Source: Microcebus murinus (Eukaryota > Chordata > Mammalia > Primates > Cheirogaleidae). Taken from it: DNA of 64,000 bases. Positions within the stretch are counted from its first letter, which is position 1; the number at the start of each line of letters is the position of its first letter. The DNA is taken from contig NC_134110.1 in the NCBI RefSeq assembly GCF_040939455.1, positions 101,461,001 to 101,525,000 of the forward strand, read 5' to 3'. A program made the position numbers and the translations under genes. The notes below the pieces were generated by a model, which made no database searches, was not told the DNA's origin, and worked only from the letters and a program-made list of their open reading frames with translations. Of the stretch, positions 45,612 to 56,521 are shown one piece after another.

Positions 45612-48525
45612 GTGTATATTTACATCGTGAAATATCCATGATCAACATGAAAAAAAGCAGGTTGAATGCGAGGCATAATTCTGTTTTTATTTAAAGTCAT
45701 CTGTCATTACATGAAATATCAATAGAAAAGCCTGGAAGTGTATGCACATATGCCTGCCTTCATTCCACAGCTACGTAGCTACATTGTGATTATTTCAGGA
45801 AAGTGGAACTAGAGCAGGAAATGGAGGAATCATTTATATATACATATATTTGGTTATTTATATTGTTGAGTTTTTAGCCATGAGCTCTTAATGTTCTAAT
45901 TCTTTAAATAAACACAATGTCCTCAGCTTTGGCTTTCAGGAGAAGCGGAAGCCATGAGGAAGGCCTCTGTCACTTGGAGCTGCAGACCCCATAGACATGC
46001 TGCGAAGGTCTCTCCCTGCTGGACTTCCGAGGCCCACCCGGCCTCCAGCCCCTCTGTTAAAGACCCTTCAAGTTCCACCTGGGGTGGGCCCTGGAGATGC
46101 ATGGCCAAGTCTGTGGGCTCAGTTCCTCAGTTCCTGCAGGCGCAGGGCTCAGCATGCACAGGGCAGGCGGTTTCCATGAGAGCTAAAACCCGAAGGGTGG
46201 CGGGAAGGCCAGGTGGCTGAGTCACCAGGCAGTGGGCCATGGGAGAGCCAGGAGAATGGAGTTGCGGACACAGGCGTTTGCTTCCGTGCTGTCCTGGATG
46301 TGGCCCTGATTCGGAGGGTCTGTCTGAATAAAGGGGACAGAAGCCGAAGGCAGCATGTATGGAGTGAAGCGGACAAAGAAGACGGGCTGTGCGAGTGTAA
46401 CTGGTGCAGGTGCTGTTGTTACTTTTCCCCTTTCGGGCTAGGAAACGGACGGTGCTCACACCCGGTGGGGAGCCTGTAGGAGGAAAGCAAACGGAACACT
46501 AGAAAGTGCTGAAGGCGGACGGCAGGCAAGCGAAGGCTCCTTGGACGGGCAGTGAGTACCTCCGAAGCCACGCTCGCCGTCCGTGATGGCGTGAACGACA
46601 GCGGGACCTCGGGCAGGCAGAGGTGTCAGGGGAGAGCGACTGCGGAGCATTAGGCTTCAGTCTTCAACAACATGAGCAGACGGCCTGACAGCTGGAAACA
46701 CCATTATCATTATTAACAAGGAAATCTATTTCAAATGATCTCCAGGAAGTCAAAAATGAAACTGGCAAAGGAAATCAGACATCGGAGCATAAGACTCATT
46801 TCACCTATGATGTCCTTAAATATGTTGGTGCTTTCTCATAAGGAACATTATTCTCATGTTCAGTACTTTCTATCCCAGAAAAATCACTTGCCCACGTACT
46901 AAATGCAAGGGAGAAACCCTGAACAGTGCTTCCTTTTATACTGACTGAAATTGCTTTCAGCCTGCTTTCTCCCCGCCTCTGGTCCAGGTCCATCGCCGAG
47001 ATAACGGGCCGTTTCCTGGTGACAGCGGGGAGCATGCACTGTGGTTACCTGTTTGGGATCACCTGACAGCAGGTAGAGCACTCTGAAATGTGCTTCACAG
47101 GGCACCTGCACACCCATCAGGGCCCCTGGCTCAGACAACAGAAGGGGCCACGTGGTGATGACCCGGTTGTCCTAAGAACTGAGGAGAGGAGGTGCATGTG
47201 GGAATCAGTTTCAAAGGCCGGAATGAATCTATTGATCTATCCCGTGACTGTCAGGACAGTCTCGCTTCTTTAACCAAAGCAGCCTCCTCTCTTGTCTTGT
47301 AAGTCTCCAAAATACGTGAAATTAAAGAAAAAATTACACGTGTAAGTCTTGTTTTAGAACTTGAATTCATTTTTTAGAGAGAAAAATATTAATAGTTATG
47401 GAGCTCACTTTGGCTCCCCGACCAACCTGTACATCTAGATAACTAACCCATAATATTCGAGAAGTAGGGCATACTCCCACGGTTGTTGCGGGAAGGAATT
47501 CTGGGTTAGGGAGCAAATAGAGAGCCTAAGAAAGACATGAATGCAGGAAGATAGAGATGGGAAACTGTCTCATGCCCATTAAGACCCACAGACACAGTAA
47601 TACTCAAAACCATAAAAGACCCATCCTCCCTTTGGCATCCCCCCTCCTCCGTCTCTACACTCCCCGTCTCCTGCTTCCCGCACCTGCCTCTCCAGGCTCC
47701 AGCCCCCACAGCTCTGGCCTGCGAGCCCCAAGCTTGGCGTGCTCACCTGGGCACACAGGAGTACCCTGTACGTTCACCTCTGTAGAGACTTTGATTTTCA
47801 GGGGTAGGGATTTCAGGAGGACCAGCCTTGTAGAAATCTGACCTTCAAAGAACACTCCTGAGATCATATGACCACTCTGTTGTGGTTGCCTTTTCACCAT
47901 CACCATTCTCCCACTTTGCAAAAAAACAGTCCTATTATACTTCTCAACTCTTGCCCATCTTATGAATTTCAGATGGAGAATTGCCCTGGAACCTACACAA
48001 GTCCTAAGGTTGGAATCTGTGTTAAGAAAGTAAATGACCCTTTTGCAAGTCTGCTGGTCACCAAATCTCTCCTTTCAATAAAATATTAATAGAATGAGAC
48101 AATAGCTTCAGCTCATAAATCATCAAAAAACGTTTTTGATGGTAGAACACAGTAACTTTGGGCCTATCATAAAAGATAGTGTGGTACTACTATTAAAACC
48201 ACTTTCACGACCTTTTACTTATTAATTTGGACAAAGTAGAGCATCACTTACATCTTCTAAAAAAAGGAAAACAGGAACAGAGTTGACACTGAATGCTAAG
48301 TCTTTCTAGCAATAAATAATAGCCATGAATGGAGACATGAACAAAATGGGAAGGAAGTTTCATTCATAACACTGAAACATATTCCCAATAACATTACCCT
48401 TCTTATGTTAAATACTTATCAAAACATGTATTTTCGAGCGACCATGTTTTGAAAAGAAAATAATGATTAATTAATCTAGAAGGAATACTTTTTAACATTT
48501 AGATATTTATGAACAGAAGTTTGCT
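45612..48525. other. No gene recognised; GC-richer block 45950-46650
   Basis: 45950-46650 is GC-richer, with scattered CpGs. Overlapping frames of 60-110 codons occur on both strands without recognisable similarity. 46670-48525 is ordinary unique DNA. Nothing here supports an exon call from sequence alone. Confidence 0.35.
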
Positions 48526-48529
48526 CATT

Positions 48530-48965
48530 TATGCAACAAAGATTGGCTGAATATGTGTAATGACGGTTGCAGATGCTGGTGATACAGCTTGAATCAGCCC
48601 AGCACCCCAGATCAAGCGAGTGAGAGGAAGACAATACAATAAGCAAGAAAGTATCGCTAAGCGTCATGCAGAGAGTTCCAACAGAGCAACGGGATGGACA
48701 TAAGTGGGTGTCTCCTTTAACAGGTTAGGGGAAGCTTCTCTGAAGAAGCTGGCATTAAGGTACAGTTTAACCCATAAGGAGGCATCGTTTAAAGATAAGA
48801 GGAAAGAAGGTTCTAGGCCGAGAGAATGGCTAAGGCAGCCTTGGGTGGAAGCAAGGCAGGCAGGGGCGAGAGGGCATGAAAGGAGGCCGAGGTGGGAGGA
48901 GGGGTTGGGAAGGAGGCCAGGTGGGCACCAGCTGCTCGTGGTGGGCGTCACAAAGAAGTGCAAAG
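48530..48965 (-). repeat. L2 LINE fragment (antisense)
   Basis: GATGCTGGTGATACAGCTTG, GGGGAAGCTTCTCTGAAGAA, GCTGGCATTAAGGTACAGTT, GAGAGAATGGCTAAGGCAGCC and GGAGGCCAGGTGGGCACC follow the reverse complement of L2 ('...gctgggaatacagcagtgaac...aaggcctctctgaggaggtgacattt...'). Open frames on both strands are shadows of it. Confidence 0.65.
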
Positions 48966-49054
48966 GTGTCAGATATTTTTCTAAGAAGGGTGGGTGGCCT
49001 TGGAAACAATTTACACATGAAAGTGAATGTTATGTATGTCTTATGAACATAAAA

Positions 49055-49440
49055 TGATATATAACAATGGATTATCATCCGTTTTCCTACCGATAGATAT
49101 TTATGTTGTGTCCAGTTTTTCGCTGCTGTGAAGAGTGCTTCTGCGAATGCTCGTCTCTTGTTCTCTTGAACGCCTCTATCTGAGGGGCTCTCTGGGATGT
49201 ACACCACAGGGCAGAAGCGAGCTAGGATGTGCATCTTCAGTTTGACTAGATAAGGCCAAATTGCTCCACAAGTGTTTGTACCAGTTCACACCCTCACCAA
49301 CCAGCAGCATGTGAGAATTCCGCCTCCAGACATCTTCCCTGTCATGTGATATTGTCGTTCTTGTACTGTTTGCTCGTCTTCTATGTGTGCAGTGACATCC
49401 TATTTTTAAATTGCATTTTACTGAATGACAAGGCATTCTT
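49055..49440 (-). repeat. Old L1 (L1M-type) ORF2 3' fragment (antisense)
   Basis: The + strand gives TTATGTTGTGTCCAGTTTTTC, GCTGCTGTGAAGAGTGCTTC, TTGACTAGATAAGGCCAAATTGC, TGTACCAGTTCACACCCTCACC and TTAAATTGCATTTTACTGAATG, the antisense of the conserved end of L1 ORF2 and following sequence. Highly diverged. Confidence 0.82.
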
Positions 49441-49489
49441 CCCTGTTGCTAAATCTTAAACAATGCTTCATTTTTTTTTAAGAAAAGTC

Positions 49490-49715
49490 TTTCTTTTTCC
49501 TCCACCATTTCTCTATCATCACCTTGGTTCCCACAATAGTTTACACGTGTCTTCATTATAGCACTTGCCACCTGAGACTCAGTTACTTTTTTATCTGTTT
49601 CACTCCCCACTGCCCAAACAACTCGTGAGAACCTCTAGGATAACAACTGCATCATAGTCACTCAACCTAGATCATGGTTGAAATTCAGGAAATGTTTATT
49701 GAATTTCAACGCATA
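49490..49715 (+). repeat. L2 LINE 3' fragment
   Basis: ATAGCACTTGCCACCTGAGAC, TCACTCCCCACTGCCCAAAC, GAACCTCTAGGATAACAACTG, ATTCAGGAAATGTTTATTGAA follows the L2 3' terminus ('...tagcacttatcacc...tgagggcagggactttg...aataaatatttgttgaa'). Confidence 0.7.
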
Positions 49716-49719
49716 TTTC

Positions 49720-50150
49720 ATATTTTCCTCTGCTGTTAAACTTTTACGTAATTTTGTTGTTTTTTTTTTAAATTACTTATTTACAACTTTCAACTTCTTT
49801 CTTGCCATATAATTTTTCTGGTTTTTAAAATAAAATAGAAATTTGACACCTCTTATAGTAGGATCTTAAACCTTATATTTCTTCTTACTGGAATAGAATT
49901 TTAAAGGAAAACAGTCAAATTCTATTTAGCTGCAGATGAACTTAATCACAGAGGGGCATTTAATATAATGAAAGTAATGATCTTAAGACATCATCATTGA
50001 ACTGAAAATCAATAAAACGTAACACATTTTGTTGGCAAAAACAAAATTGGATTCTTTGCAATTGAAACACTGCATAATCAGTAAAATATTTTCAAAATTT
50101 GAATTACTTTAAGGTTAAATCATGGGAAATAACATCTTAAAAATATGTGT
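49720..50150. other. AT-rich unique sequence, nothing recognised
   Basis: A/T-rich with several homopolymer runs (T10 near 49762). No repeat or exon was recognised. Confidence 0.45.
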
Positions 50151-50155
50151 TTAGT

Positions 50156-50372
50156 GATAATAGCTAATGTTTATTAAGAACATGCTCACTATGACACATT
50201 TTCTAGTGTTTTACATGCATTCATTTCATCTTTATAATGCCTTTAAAGCTGATACTATTGCCAGCATCATCCCAATTTTATAAATTGGGAAATCAAGACA
50301 CAACATTGTGAAGTAACTTGCCCAAGTTTGTAGAGCTGGAACTTGCACCCAAACGGTTGTCCCACCATGCTG
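50156..50372 (-). repeat. MIR SINE (antisense), near full length
   Basis: AATAGCTAATGTTTATTAAG, TTTCTAGTGTTTTACATGC, CATCCCAATTTTATAAATTGGG, AAGTAACTTGCCCAAGTTTG, TAGAGCTGGAACTTGCACCC is the reverse complement of MIR from its 3' end to the tRNA-derived head. The order is intact. Confidence 0.88.
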
Positions 50373-50374
50373 CA

Positions 50375-51270
50375 GGCCCCTGTAGGGTGGGCGTCCAGCC
50401 ACTGAGCATGAGAAAGGACTCATGCGTGTTGTTCTAACTTACCACGTTCCTCCCTGTCTTTTGCTTGATTTCAATTATGACGGATTAGATACATTGATTC
50501 TATATCTTTAGAGCAAAAAGTAGGTAAAGTATTAAATTGTGTAGTTAAGAAATATTCACAAATTCAGAGTTTAGAGAATTGCTGAGACATTTTAACAAAA
50601 TCTTTCAGTGGCTTCTTCCAAATTGCCTCCTAAGAACACCATGTGCCTTTATGGAATACATTTCAAGCCTAAAATCTACTGTCAAGTGAGAACTGTTCTC
50701 TACCTAATATTATTTTTTAATGAGCTCTTCTGAAGGAACCACTGTTTCTGGAATATTCAGGAATATTCAGTGAAGCAGCTATGAGAAATACACTATCACG
50801 TGAAAATTAGTGGAGGAAGTGTCCACAGACAGGAGACACGGCTGGGCAGCGAGCCCAGAGCGTCAACACCAGGATGCCTATGGAAGTGGAGAGGAGTTTG
50901 TCTGAGGGGAAAATAAAAGTTAATCTTTCTTATAAATAAAGTTCCATAATAAAATATTCAAAGAGTGATTCATCTGGCAGCTGCCAAGTTCCTGTAAAGA
51001 AGAGCCCATATTGGCTGAGTTGAAATTAGCCTAATACAAAATCTGAATAGTTGCCTTCAGAATAATTAACCCCCTGATTATATGCCTAGGTACTTGAGCA
51101 TAAATAATATACACACTCACACACAGATACACACACACTCAAACATATCCCAGTTTTCCAAAAGTTCAGTCTTTCAGTGTATGTAGCAATCTAATATGTT
51201 CCTCCAAACCCCAAGGGTTGTCTTGGCTCACACAGTGCTGTTTGTGGGTGCGTGGATATAGGACAGGCAG
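50375..51270. other. Unique sequence, no gene recognised
   Basis: A 10-bp tandem duplication AGGAATATTC lies at about 50749-50769. A short (CA)n-like tract lies at 51113-51140. Otherwise unremarkable AT-rich DNA. Confidence 0.45.
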
Positions 51271-51274
51271 GGGG

Positions 51275-51400
51275 AACCAGCATTATTTGAGCCCTAGCAA
51301 GTAATATGCAAGATTCTTTACAAATTCCGTTTATTTATATCTTCTAAGAAAACAAGTAGGAAGATTTTATTGTCCCCATTTTACTGGTTAAAAAATTATT
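51275..51400 (-). repeat. MIR SINE relic (antisense)
   Basis: TATTTGAGCCCTAGCAAGTA, AAGATTCTTTACAAATTCCG and TTATTGTCCCCATTTTACTG preserve the MIR antisense order in a diverged, shortened form. Confidence 0.6.
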
Positions 51401-51537
51401 AATAAAACTCAAAAAGGTCCTCATTTATAATGTATTCCTTCTAATTTTAGACTGTTTACAAGTGACTCATGCATACACATTCATACATTGCTTAAAAATG
51501 GGGATACATTCTCAGAAATTTGTCATTAGGTGATTTT

Positions 51538-51811
51538 GTTTTATTTTATTTTATTTATGTATTTATTTTGAGACAGAGTCTCACTTTGTTGCCCAGGCTA
51601 GAGTGAGTGCCGTGGTGACAGCCTAGCTCACAGTAACCTCAAACTCCTGGGCTCAAGCAATCCTCCTGCCTCAGCCTCCCAAGTAGCTAGGACTACAGGC
51701 ATGTGCCATCATGCTGCTCAGGCTGGTTTTGAACTCCTGACCTTGAGCGATCCTCCCAGCCTCAGCCTCCCAGAGTGCTAGGATTACAGGTGTGAGCTAC
51801 TGCGCCCAGCC
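51538..51811 (-). mobile_element. Alu, antisense, internally deleted, inside the Tigger
   Basis: A (TTTTA)n-type tail at 51538-51568 is followed by TGAGACAGAGTCTCACTTTG and ends TACTGCGCCCAGCC. The middle linker is missing (CATCATGCTGCTCAGGCTGG joins the arms), a deletion of several tens of bases. Flanking direct repeats TTGTCA(TTA)GGTGATTTT at 51520-51537 and 51814-51828 differ by a 3-bp indel. It interrupts Tigger sequence, which resumes at ATTTTAACATGCAAACATC. Confidence 0.88.
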
Positions 51812-52436
51812 TGTTGTCAGGTGATTTTAACATGCAAACATCATAGAGTGCTCTTGCACACCACTAGATGGTCTGGCTTTCTTCACACCTGGGCTGTATG
51901 GATAGCCTATTGTTCATATGCTATATACCTGTACAGCATGTTACTGTACTGCATACTATAGGCAGCTATAATACAATGGTATTTGAGTATCTAAACATAT
52001 TTAAACATAAAAAAGATACAGTAAAAATATGGTATACAAAATAAAAAATGGTACTTCTATACAGGGCACTTACCATGAATGGAGCTTGCAGGACTGGAAG
52101 TCGCCCGGGGTGAATCAATGAGAGAGTGGTAAGTGAATGTGCAGGCCTAGGACATTGCTGTACACTGCTGCAGACTCTATAAACACTGCATACTTAGATC
52201 ACACTAAAGAATAAATTTTTTCTTCAATAAAAAATACCATTAGTTCACTGTAACTTTTTACACTATTAACTTTTTTGAGTGTTTTATAATAATACTTAGC
52301 TTAAAAACACATTCTACATCTGTACAAAAATAGTTTTTTTCTTTTATCCTTATTCTATAAGCATTTTTCCATTTTGTAAAATTTTTATTTTTATTTTTTT
52401 ACATTTTAAACTGATTTGTTAAAAACTAAGACACAA

Positions 52437-52758
52437 GGCCTGGACTTCAGCCCAAGAGTTTGAGGTTGCAGTGAGCTACAATGACCTAGGGCAGGTGTCC
52501 TCAAACTATGGCCCGTGGGCCACATGCAGCCCACCGAGGACATGTATCCTGCCCTCTGGGTGTTTTTGCTGCCGCCGCCTGTCCTGCTTAGCAGCTGACT
52601 CATCCCAGGCCCACAGTGCGCATGTGTGGAATGTGCACCACACTCTCCATCAGCCCTCCAACGGTCTGAGGGACAGTGAACTGGCCCCCTGTTTAAAAAG
52701 TTTGAGGACCCCTGACCCAGGGCAACAGAGTGAGACTCTGTCTCCACAAAAAGAAACC
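52437..52758 (+). mobile_element. 5'-truncated Alu (right-arm part) inside the Tigger, split by a hAT
   Basis: The Alu text GCCCAAGAGTTTGAGGTTGC, AGTGAGCTACAATGA and, after the hAT, GGCAACAGAGTGAGACTCTG, TCTCCACAAAAA is flanked by perfect 12-bp direct repeats ACTAAGACACAA (52425-52436 and 52759-52770). The Alu portion alone is about 90 bp. It also has a small deletion before the hAT site. Confidence 0.88.
52492..52714. mobile_element. hAT-type non-autonomous DNA transposon (223 bp) inside the Alu
   Basis: Terminal inverted repeats: left CAGGTGTCCTCAAACTATGG, right AAAAAGTTTGAGGACCCCTG (reverse complement CAGGGGTCCTCAAACTTTTT). It is flanked by 8-bp direct repeats ACCTAGGG (52484-52491) and ACCCAGGG (52715-52722), which differ at one base; 8 bp is the hAT hallmark. 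No transposase is present. The interior is GC-rich. The family name is not certain. Confidence 0.88.
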
Positions 52759-53299
52759 ACTAAGACACAAACATGCATTAGCCTTGGCCTGCACAAAGTC
52801 AGAATCTCAGTATCTCAGTGTCACAGTCTCCACCTCCACGTCTTGTCCCACCGGAAGATCTTCAAAGGTAGTCATATGGCTGGAGCTGTTATCTCTGATA
52901 ACAATGCCTTCTTCTACAATACTTCCTGAAGGACCTGACTGAGGCTGTTTTACAGTCAGCTTTTTTTAATATTATGTAAGGACAAGGAGTATACTCTAAC
53001 ATAATGATTAAAAAGCACAGTATAGCAAATACATAAACCTGTAACATAGTCATTCATTATCACAATCAAGTATTATGCACTGTACATAATTGTCTGTGCT
53101 AGACTTTTATACATTTGGTAGTGCACTAGGCTTGTTTACACCACCACAAACATGTGAGCAATGTGTTGTGCTACAACATTATGGCTACAACATCTCTAGG
53201 AGATGGGAAATTTTCAGCTCCACTATAATCGTATGGGACCACTGTCATATATGGAGTCTGTCATTGACCAACATGTCATCATGTGGCTCATAACTGTAA

Positions 53300-54315
53300 A
53301 TAAATACTGTTACTGTTCCACATCCCAATCCTGCAATGCTTTACTTCTTCACTTCCCCTCCAGGAAAAAAGAAAAAGAAAAAGAAAGAAAGAAACCGACA
53401 CTTATCTGGGAGCTATCATCGAAGCAGTTTGGAGGTTTTGGAGAGGTAGAGCAAAGAAAGAACATGGAGAAGCAGGAACAACCCAGGAATGGTCCAGCCA
53501 GATTGTCCTCCCACTCCCAGTGGGAAAAAGAAAAATCTTCCTTCTTTTTGTCTTGAGACTTTTATTTGCTTTTATTTTTTAGTTCATAATGGGAACCGTG
53601 TCATATAAATTTCCACTATCCCCATAATAATGTATGTTTGTTCTTATACATGTGTATTCGTCCAAAGAGCAAAGGACAAGAAACTTCCTAGTGTTCTGGA
53701 TGCCTGCTGAGGGGTGCCAGGCCTCCCTGTGGCCTACCTCGAGCTCCTGTTTCCTCCCTCCAAGAAAAGAGATCCAGGGTAGAAGGAAAATTTTAAAGAG
53801 CAGTGCTCACGTTTATCAAAAATTATCATTTAAGAATAAATTGTTCTAGTCATATAGAATGTTAACCTGGAAATTACCTGCCCCAAATAAGTGTTTTCTA
53901 GATTCACATTTTTATAAAAATATATGATTAGTTGTATGCCTCTATAAAAATAATTCATCATATTTACCTTGTTTTCTGAGGATTTAAGAATTTTGATCAT
54001 AAATTATAGAGATCTATCTATTTATCTTGATTATCCAGAGAGAATTATCTTGTAAAAGTGTAGCAAATCAAAGTAAAACCCAGTTGCAAAGCATAAAAGC
54101 AGAAATAGATGAACTTCCCCAAAGCATCATTAAATACTGTTGAATATGGGTGGAAAGTATGGTGCAATTTGAAAGTTTTTAATAATTAGACCTGATTGTA
54201 GAATTATTTTTAACCAACTAGTAGTAAAAAAAAAAGCATGAGAGTTGTATTTATAAAATAAAATGCATGAAATGCTTTTTTAGAAACAATTAGCAGATTG
54301 ATTTATGATCACAAT
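53300..54315. other. Unique sequence, no gene recognised
   Basis: A (GAAA)n-like purine tract lies at 53364-53394. No repeat family or exon was recognised; the open frames around 53203-53556 run through that purine tract. Confidence 0.45.
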
Positions 54316-54318
54316 CAT

Positions 54319-54325
54319 GATAGAT

Positions 54326-54380
<55 letters not shown>

Positions 54381-54412
54381 GTGTGTGTATGGGTGTGTGT
54401 GTGTGTGTGTGT
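54319..54412. repeat. Compound (GATA)n-(GT)n microsatellite
   Basis: About 15 GATA units (54319-54380) are followed by an interrupted GT run (54380-54412). It is likely polymorphic in length. The minus-strand frame rich in Tyr-Leu-Ser-Ile is its translation. Confidence 0.97.
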
Positions 54413-54434
54413 AACCTCTCTGAATGGCTTGTTA

Positions 54435-54486
54435 CAAGACATGTTGCCAGACCCCACGCCCAAGACATGTTGCCAGACCCCACGCC
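54435..54486. repeat. Perfect 26-bp tandem duplication
   Basis: The 26-bp unit CAAGACATGTTGCCAGACCC + CACGCC occurs twice head to tail with no mismatch (54435-54460, 54461-54486), immediately beyond the microsatellite. Identity of the copies indicates a recent duplication. Confidence 0.97.
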
Positions 54487-54489
54487 TAG

Positions 54490-55205
54490 AGATTTTACTT
54501 CAGTAGGTTTATTGATGAAATGCAACAATTTGCACTTGTAACAAGTTCCTGGGTGATGCTGATGCTGTCTAGGTCCACACTTAGAACCACCCATGTAGAA
54601 GACATTTCTGCATAGTTGATACCAAACTACCATGAAGTTGGGGGAAACGGATTCCTCTGCTTCTGTGACTATAAAACTGCTCATTTAGGTTTTTCCAAAT
54701 GAAAATATGTAATTCCTTGATAAGCCAGAACTACCTTGACATTGTTCCTTTTCCAAAAAAGCTAGAACTGCTTTGACATTGTTTGCTTGTCAAAAGTGAT
54801 CTGATGCACATTGCTGTTTGCTATTTATTCTTACGAAAATAAGCCTCCCTGCAGAACTCTGTCACTGGAAATAATCTCAATTCACCATTAACTACTTTAA
54901 GTACCTTCTAGGATGAACTTCAGTGCTATTAATAGAAGTAATTATTTCACAATAAATACCTTTGGGTCTGATTTTCATGTAACTATATATAGTTGTGCAG
55001 CAAATCCCTCCTCAGGTGTCATTGGTCTGATTGGATCACATGTCCAGTCCACACCTACTTCCACTTCTAGATCATTCCAGAATAACTCTGTATATTGATT
55101 AGCTTAGGCTTCCGTTTCTCCTGAGCCAACCACTGTGATAGGAGGAATGAGATTTCTGTTCTCTCCTAACCATGTAACTGCTGCACAGGAACAAAAGCTT
55201 TGAAA
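54490..55205. other. Unique sequence, no gene recognised
   Basis: An imperfect tandem repeat of about 40 bp lies at 54724-54785 (CCAGAACTACCTTGACATTG against CTAGAACTGCTTTGACATTG). Nothing else was recognised. Confidence 0.45.
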
Positions 55206-55209
55206 AGAT

Positions 55210-55560
55210 ATCAGGGGGCTGTCTCATACCAGGTTCCCCAGACGCATGCCCAAGACAAGGATTTGTAAGCATGTGGTTTGTTAAGAATCCCAGCAGGACA
55301 GGGAAGAGAAAGAAGCTAGCCCCTTACATCTTCAGACAAAGATCCCAACACGGCAGAGTCAACATGATCCACAGGGGAGCTCTGGAAGGAAAATGACCCT
55401 TCAGGGTCATCCTGACCTGAGACAAGAGAGCTGGACTTCCCTGCTTCTCTCTCATCCGTGCCCCAGGCTCCCGCTGAGCATAATCCCATGGAAACAGTAA
55501 GACCCAAGGAGATGCAGGCAGGGCACCAGCAGTATCCACAATAGGGTGACAACCGGAGTC
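55210..55560 (-). repeat. Possible ancient LTR repeat
   Basis: CATGCCCAAGACAAGGATTT, GTGGTTTGTTAAGAATCCC, GATCCACAGGGGAGCTCTGG, AAAATGACCCTTCAGGGTC, CCCCAGGCTCCCGCTGAGC reads like an antisense mammalian LTR repeat ('...gggacaaggaatttgta..gtggtttattggagac...'). I cannot assign the family. Confidence 0.35.
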
Positions 55561-55564
55561 TGCC

Positions 55565-56090
55565 ATACCAAGGTAAAGAGATGTTGTTTTATTTTATAAG
55601 TCAACATATCCAACCAAACATGTGCAAAGAGAGAAAAATGGTATGGGAAGGGACAGACAGTTCCTGAATCTAAAAATGCAGGACTAAATAAAGTTACAAG
55701 AGGACATTTCTGCAGGTATTTTATATGCTTTTAATATATTAAGTGGGCATTATGGGTTAAATCATGAAATCCTTTTGATAGGAATATCCCTTGGAATACC
55801 GTCTGTCAGTACAGTTTGGGAAAGGCTGCCCTGAGGAAGAGGTTACCAAAGTCTTTCAAAGGAGCATAATCACATCAGGATGTAAGATAAGGCACACAGT
55901 GAAAAGGGATAGGCCCAAAAAGGAGAGACCAGACTACGAGATCACTGCCTCCTGCAGAGGTACAGTGGCATGTAATGAGATCATGAAATCAGCAAGTGGT
56001 ATAGCAAAGAGGAGGAAATGAATGCGCCTATCTCACAGTCAGAATTGGCATGCCTAACAGAGCCCTGGGCCACTGAGGAAATGGAAGATC
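55565..56090. other. Unique sequence, no gene recognised
   Basis: A 76-codon + frame (55791-56021) has no recognisable similarity. No repeat was identified. Confidence 0.4.
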
Positions 56091-56092
56091 TC

Positions 56093-56230
56093 AGCTGGAT
56101 GTGGTGGCTCACGCCTGTAATCCCAGAACTTTAGGAGACTAACCGGAGAGGATCAATTGAGGCCAGGAGTTCAAGACCAGCCTGGACTATATTTTAGAGA
56201 CATTGTCTCTGAAAAAAAGAAAAAAAATAA
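56093..56230 (+). mobile_element. Monomeric Alu-left-arm element (FLAM-like)
   Basis: AGCTGGATGTGGTGGCTCAC, GCCTGTAATCCCAGAACTTT, GAGGCCAGGAGTTCAAGACC, AGCCTGGACTATATTTTAGA and ACATTGTCTCTG lead straight into an A-rich tail. Only the left 7SL-derived monomer is present, so this is a free left Alu monomer or a dimer truncated at the linker. It is more diverged than the dimeric Alus here. Confidence 0.8.
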
Positions 56231-56371
56231 AGAAGCAGGAGATCTTGAGGTTGGTGGCTCAAGTGACTGCACAACTAGTAAGGCCATCAATGATGATAGA
56301 CAATTTATGTGGAGGGCACCTTTCAGAGGTAAGGTTATAGTTTGGAACCTATGTGGGGATGTGTGGTAGAC

Positions 56372-56521
56372 CAGTGGACCCCAACTGTTTTGGCACCAGG
56401 GACCAGTTTCATGGAAGACAACTTTTCCACAGACCTGGGGGCAGGAGGAGGCAGAGCTCAGGTGGAGATGTATGGCCCAGTTCCTAATAGGCCATGGACT
56501 GAATCGGGTTGGGGACTTCAG
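56372..56521. mobile_element. hAT-type miniature transposon, 150 bp, perfect 8-bp TSD
   Basis: Inverted termini CAGTGGACCCCAACTG and CGGGTTGGGGACTTCAG (reverse complement CTGAAGTCCCCAACCCG) match the 'CAGGGGTCCCCAACC' class of hAT elements. Sub-terminal CACCAGGGACCAGTTTCATG and GAAGACAACTTTTCCACAG are also typical. Perfect 8-bp duplications TGGTAGAC lie at 56364-56371 and 56522-56529. No transposase is present. Confidence 0.92.

Larger units (their letters stand above)
51476..53296 (-). mobile_element. Tigger-family DNA transposon carrying nested Alus and a hAT
   Basis: The left end (CATTCATACATTGCTTAAAAATGGGGATAC read in parts) and right end (CATGTGGCTCATAACTG, followed by TA at 53297-53298) are inverted-repeat termini of a Tigger element. 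Internal landmarks GGGCACTTACCATGAATGG, AGCTTGCAGGACTGGAAGT, GGACATTGCTGTACACTGC and AATTGTCTGTGCTAGACTTT follow the family in order. On the minus strand at 52790-52935 a transposase C-terminal fragment is readable (EDLPVGQDVEVE). Without its inserts (51538-51811 and 52437-52758) it is about 1.2 kb and inactive. Confidence 0.85.

Noticed and set aside
52406..52929. Open frames of 113 codons (-) and 152 codons (+)
   Set aside because: They run through Alu, hAT and Tigger sequence joined by nested insertion and do not represent one gene.
54319..54486. Direct repeats as a CRISPR-like array
   Set aside because: There are no unique spacers and the genome is mammalian; it is a microsatellite plus a tandem duplication.
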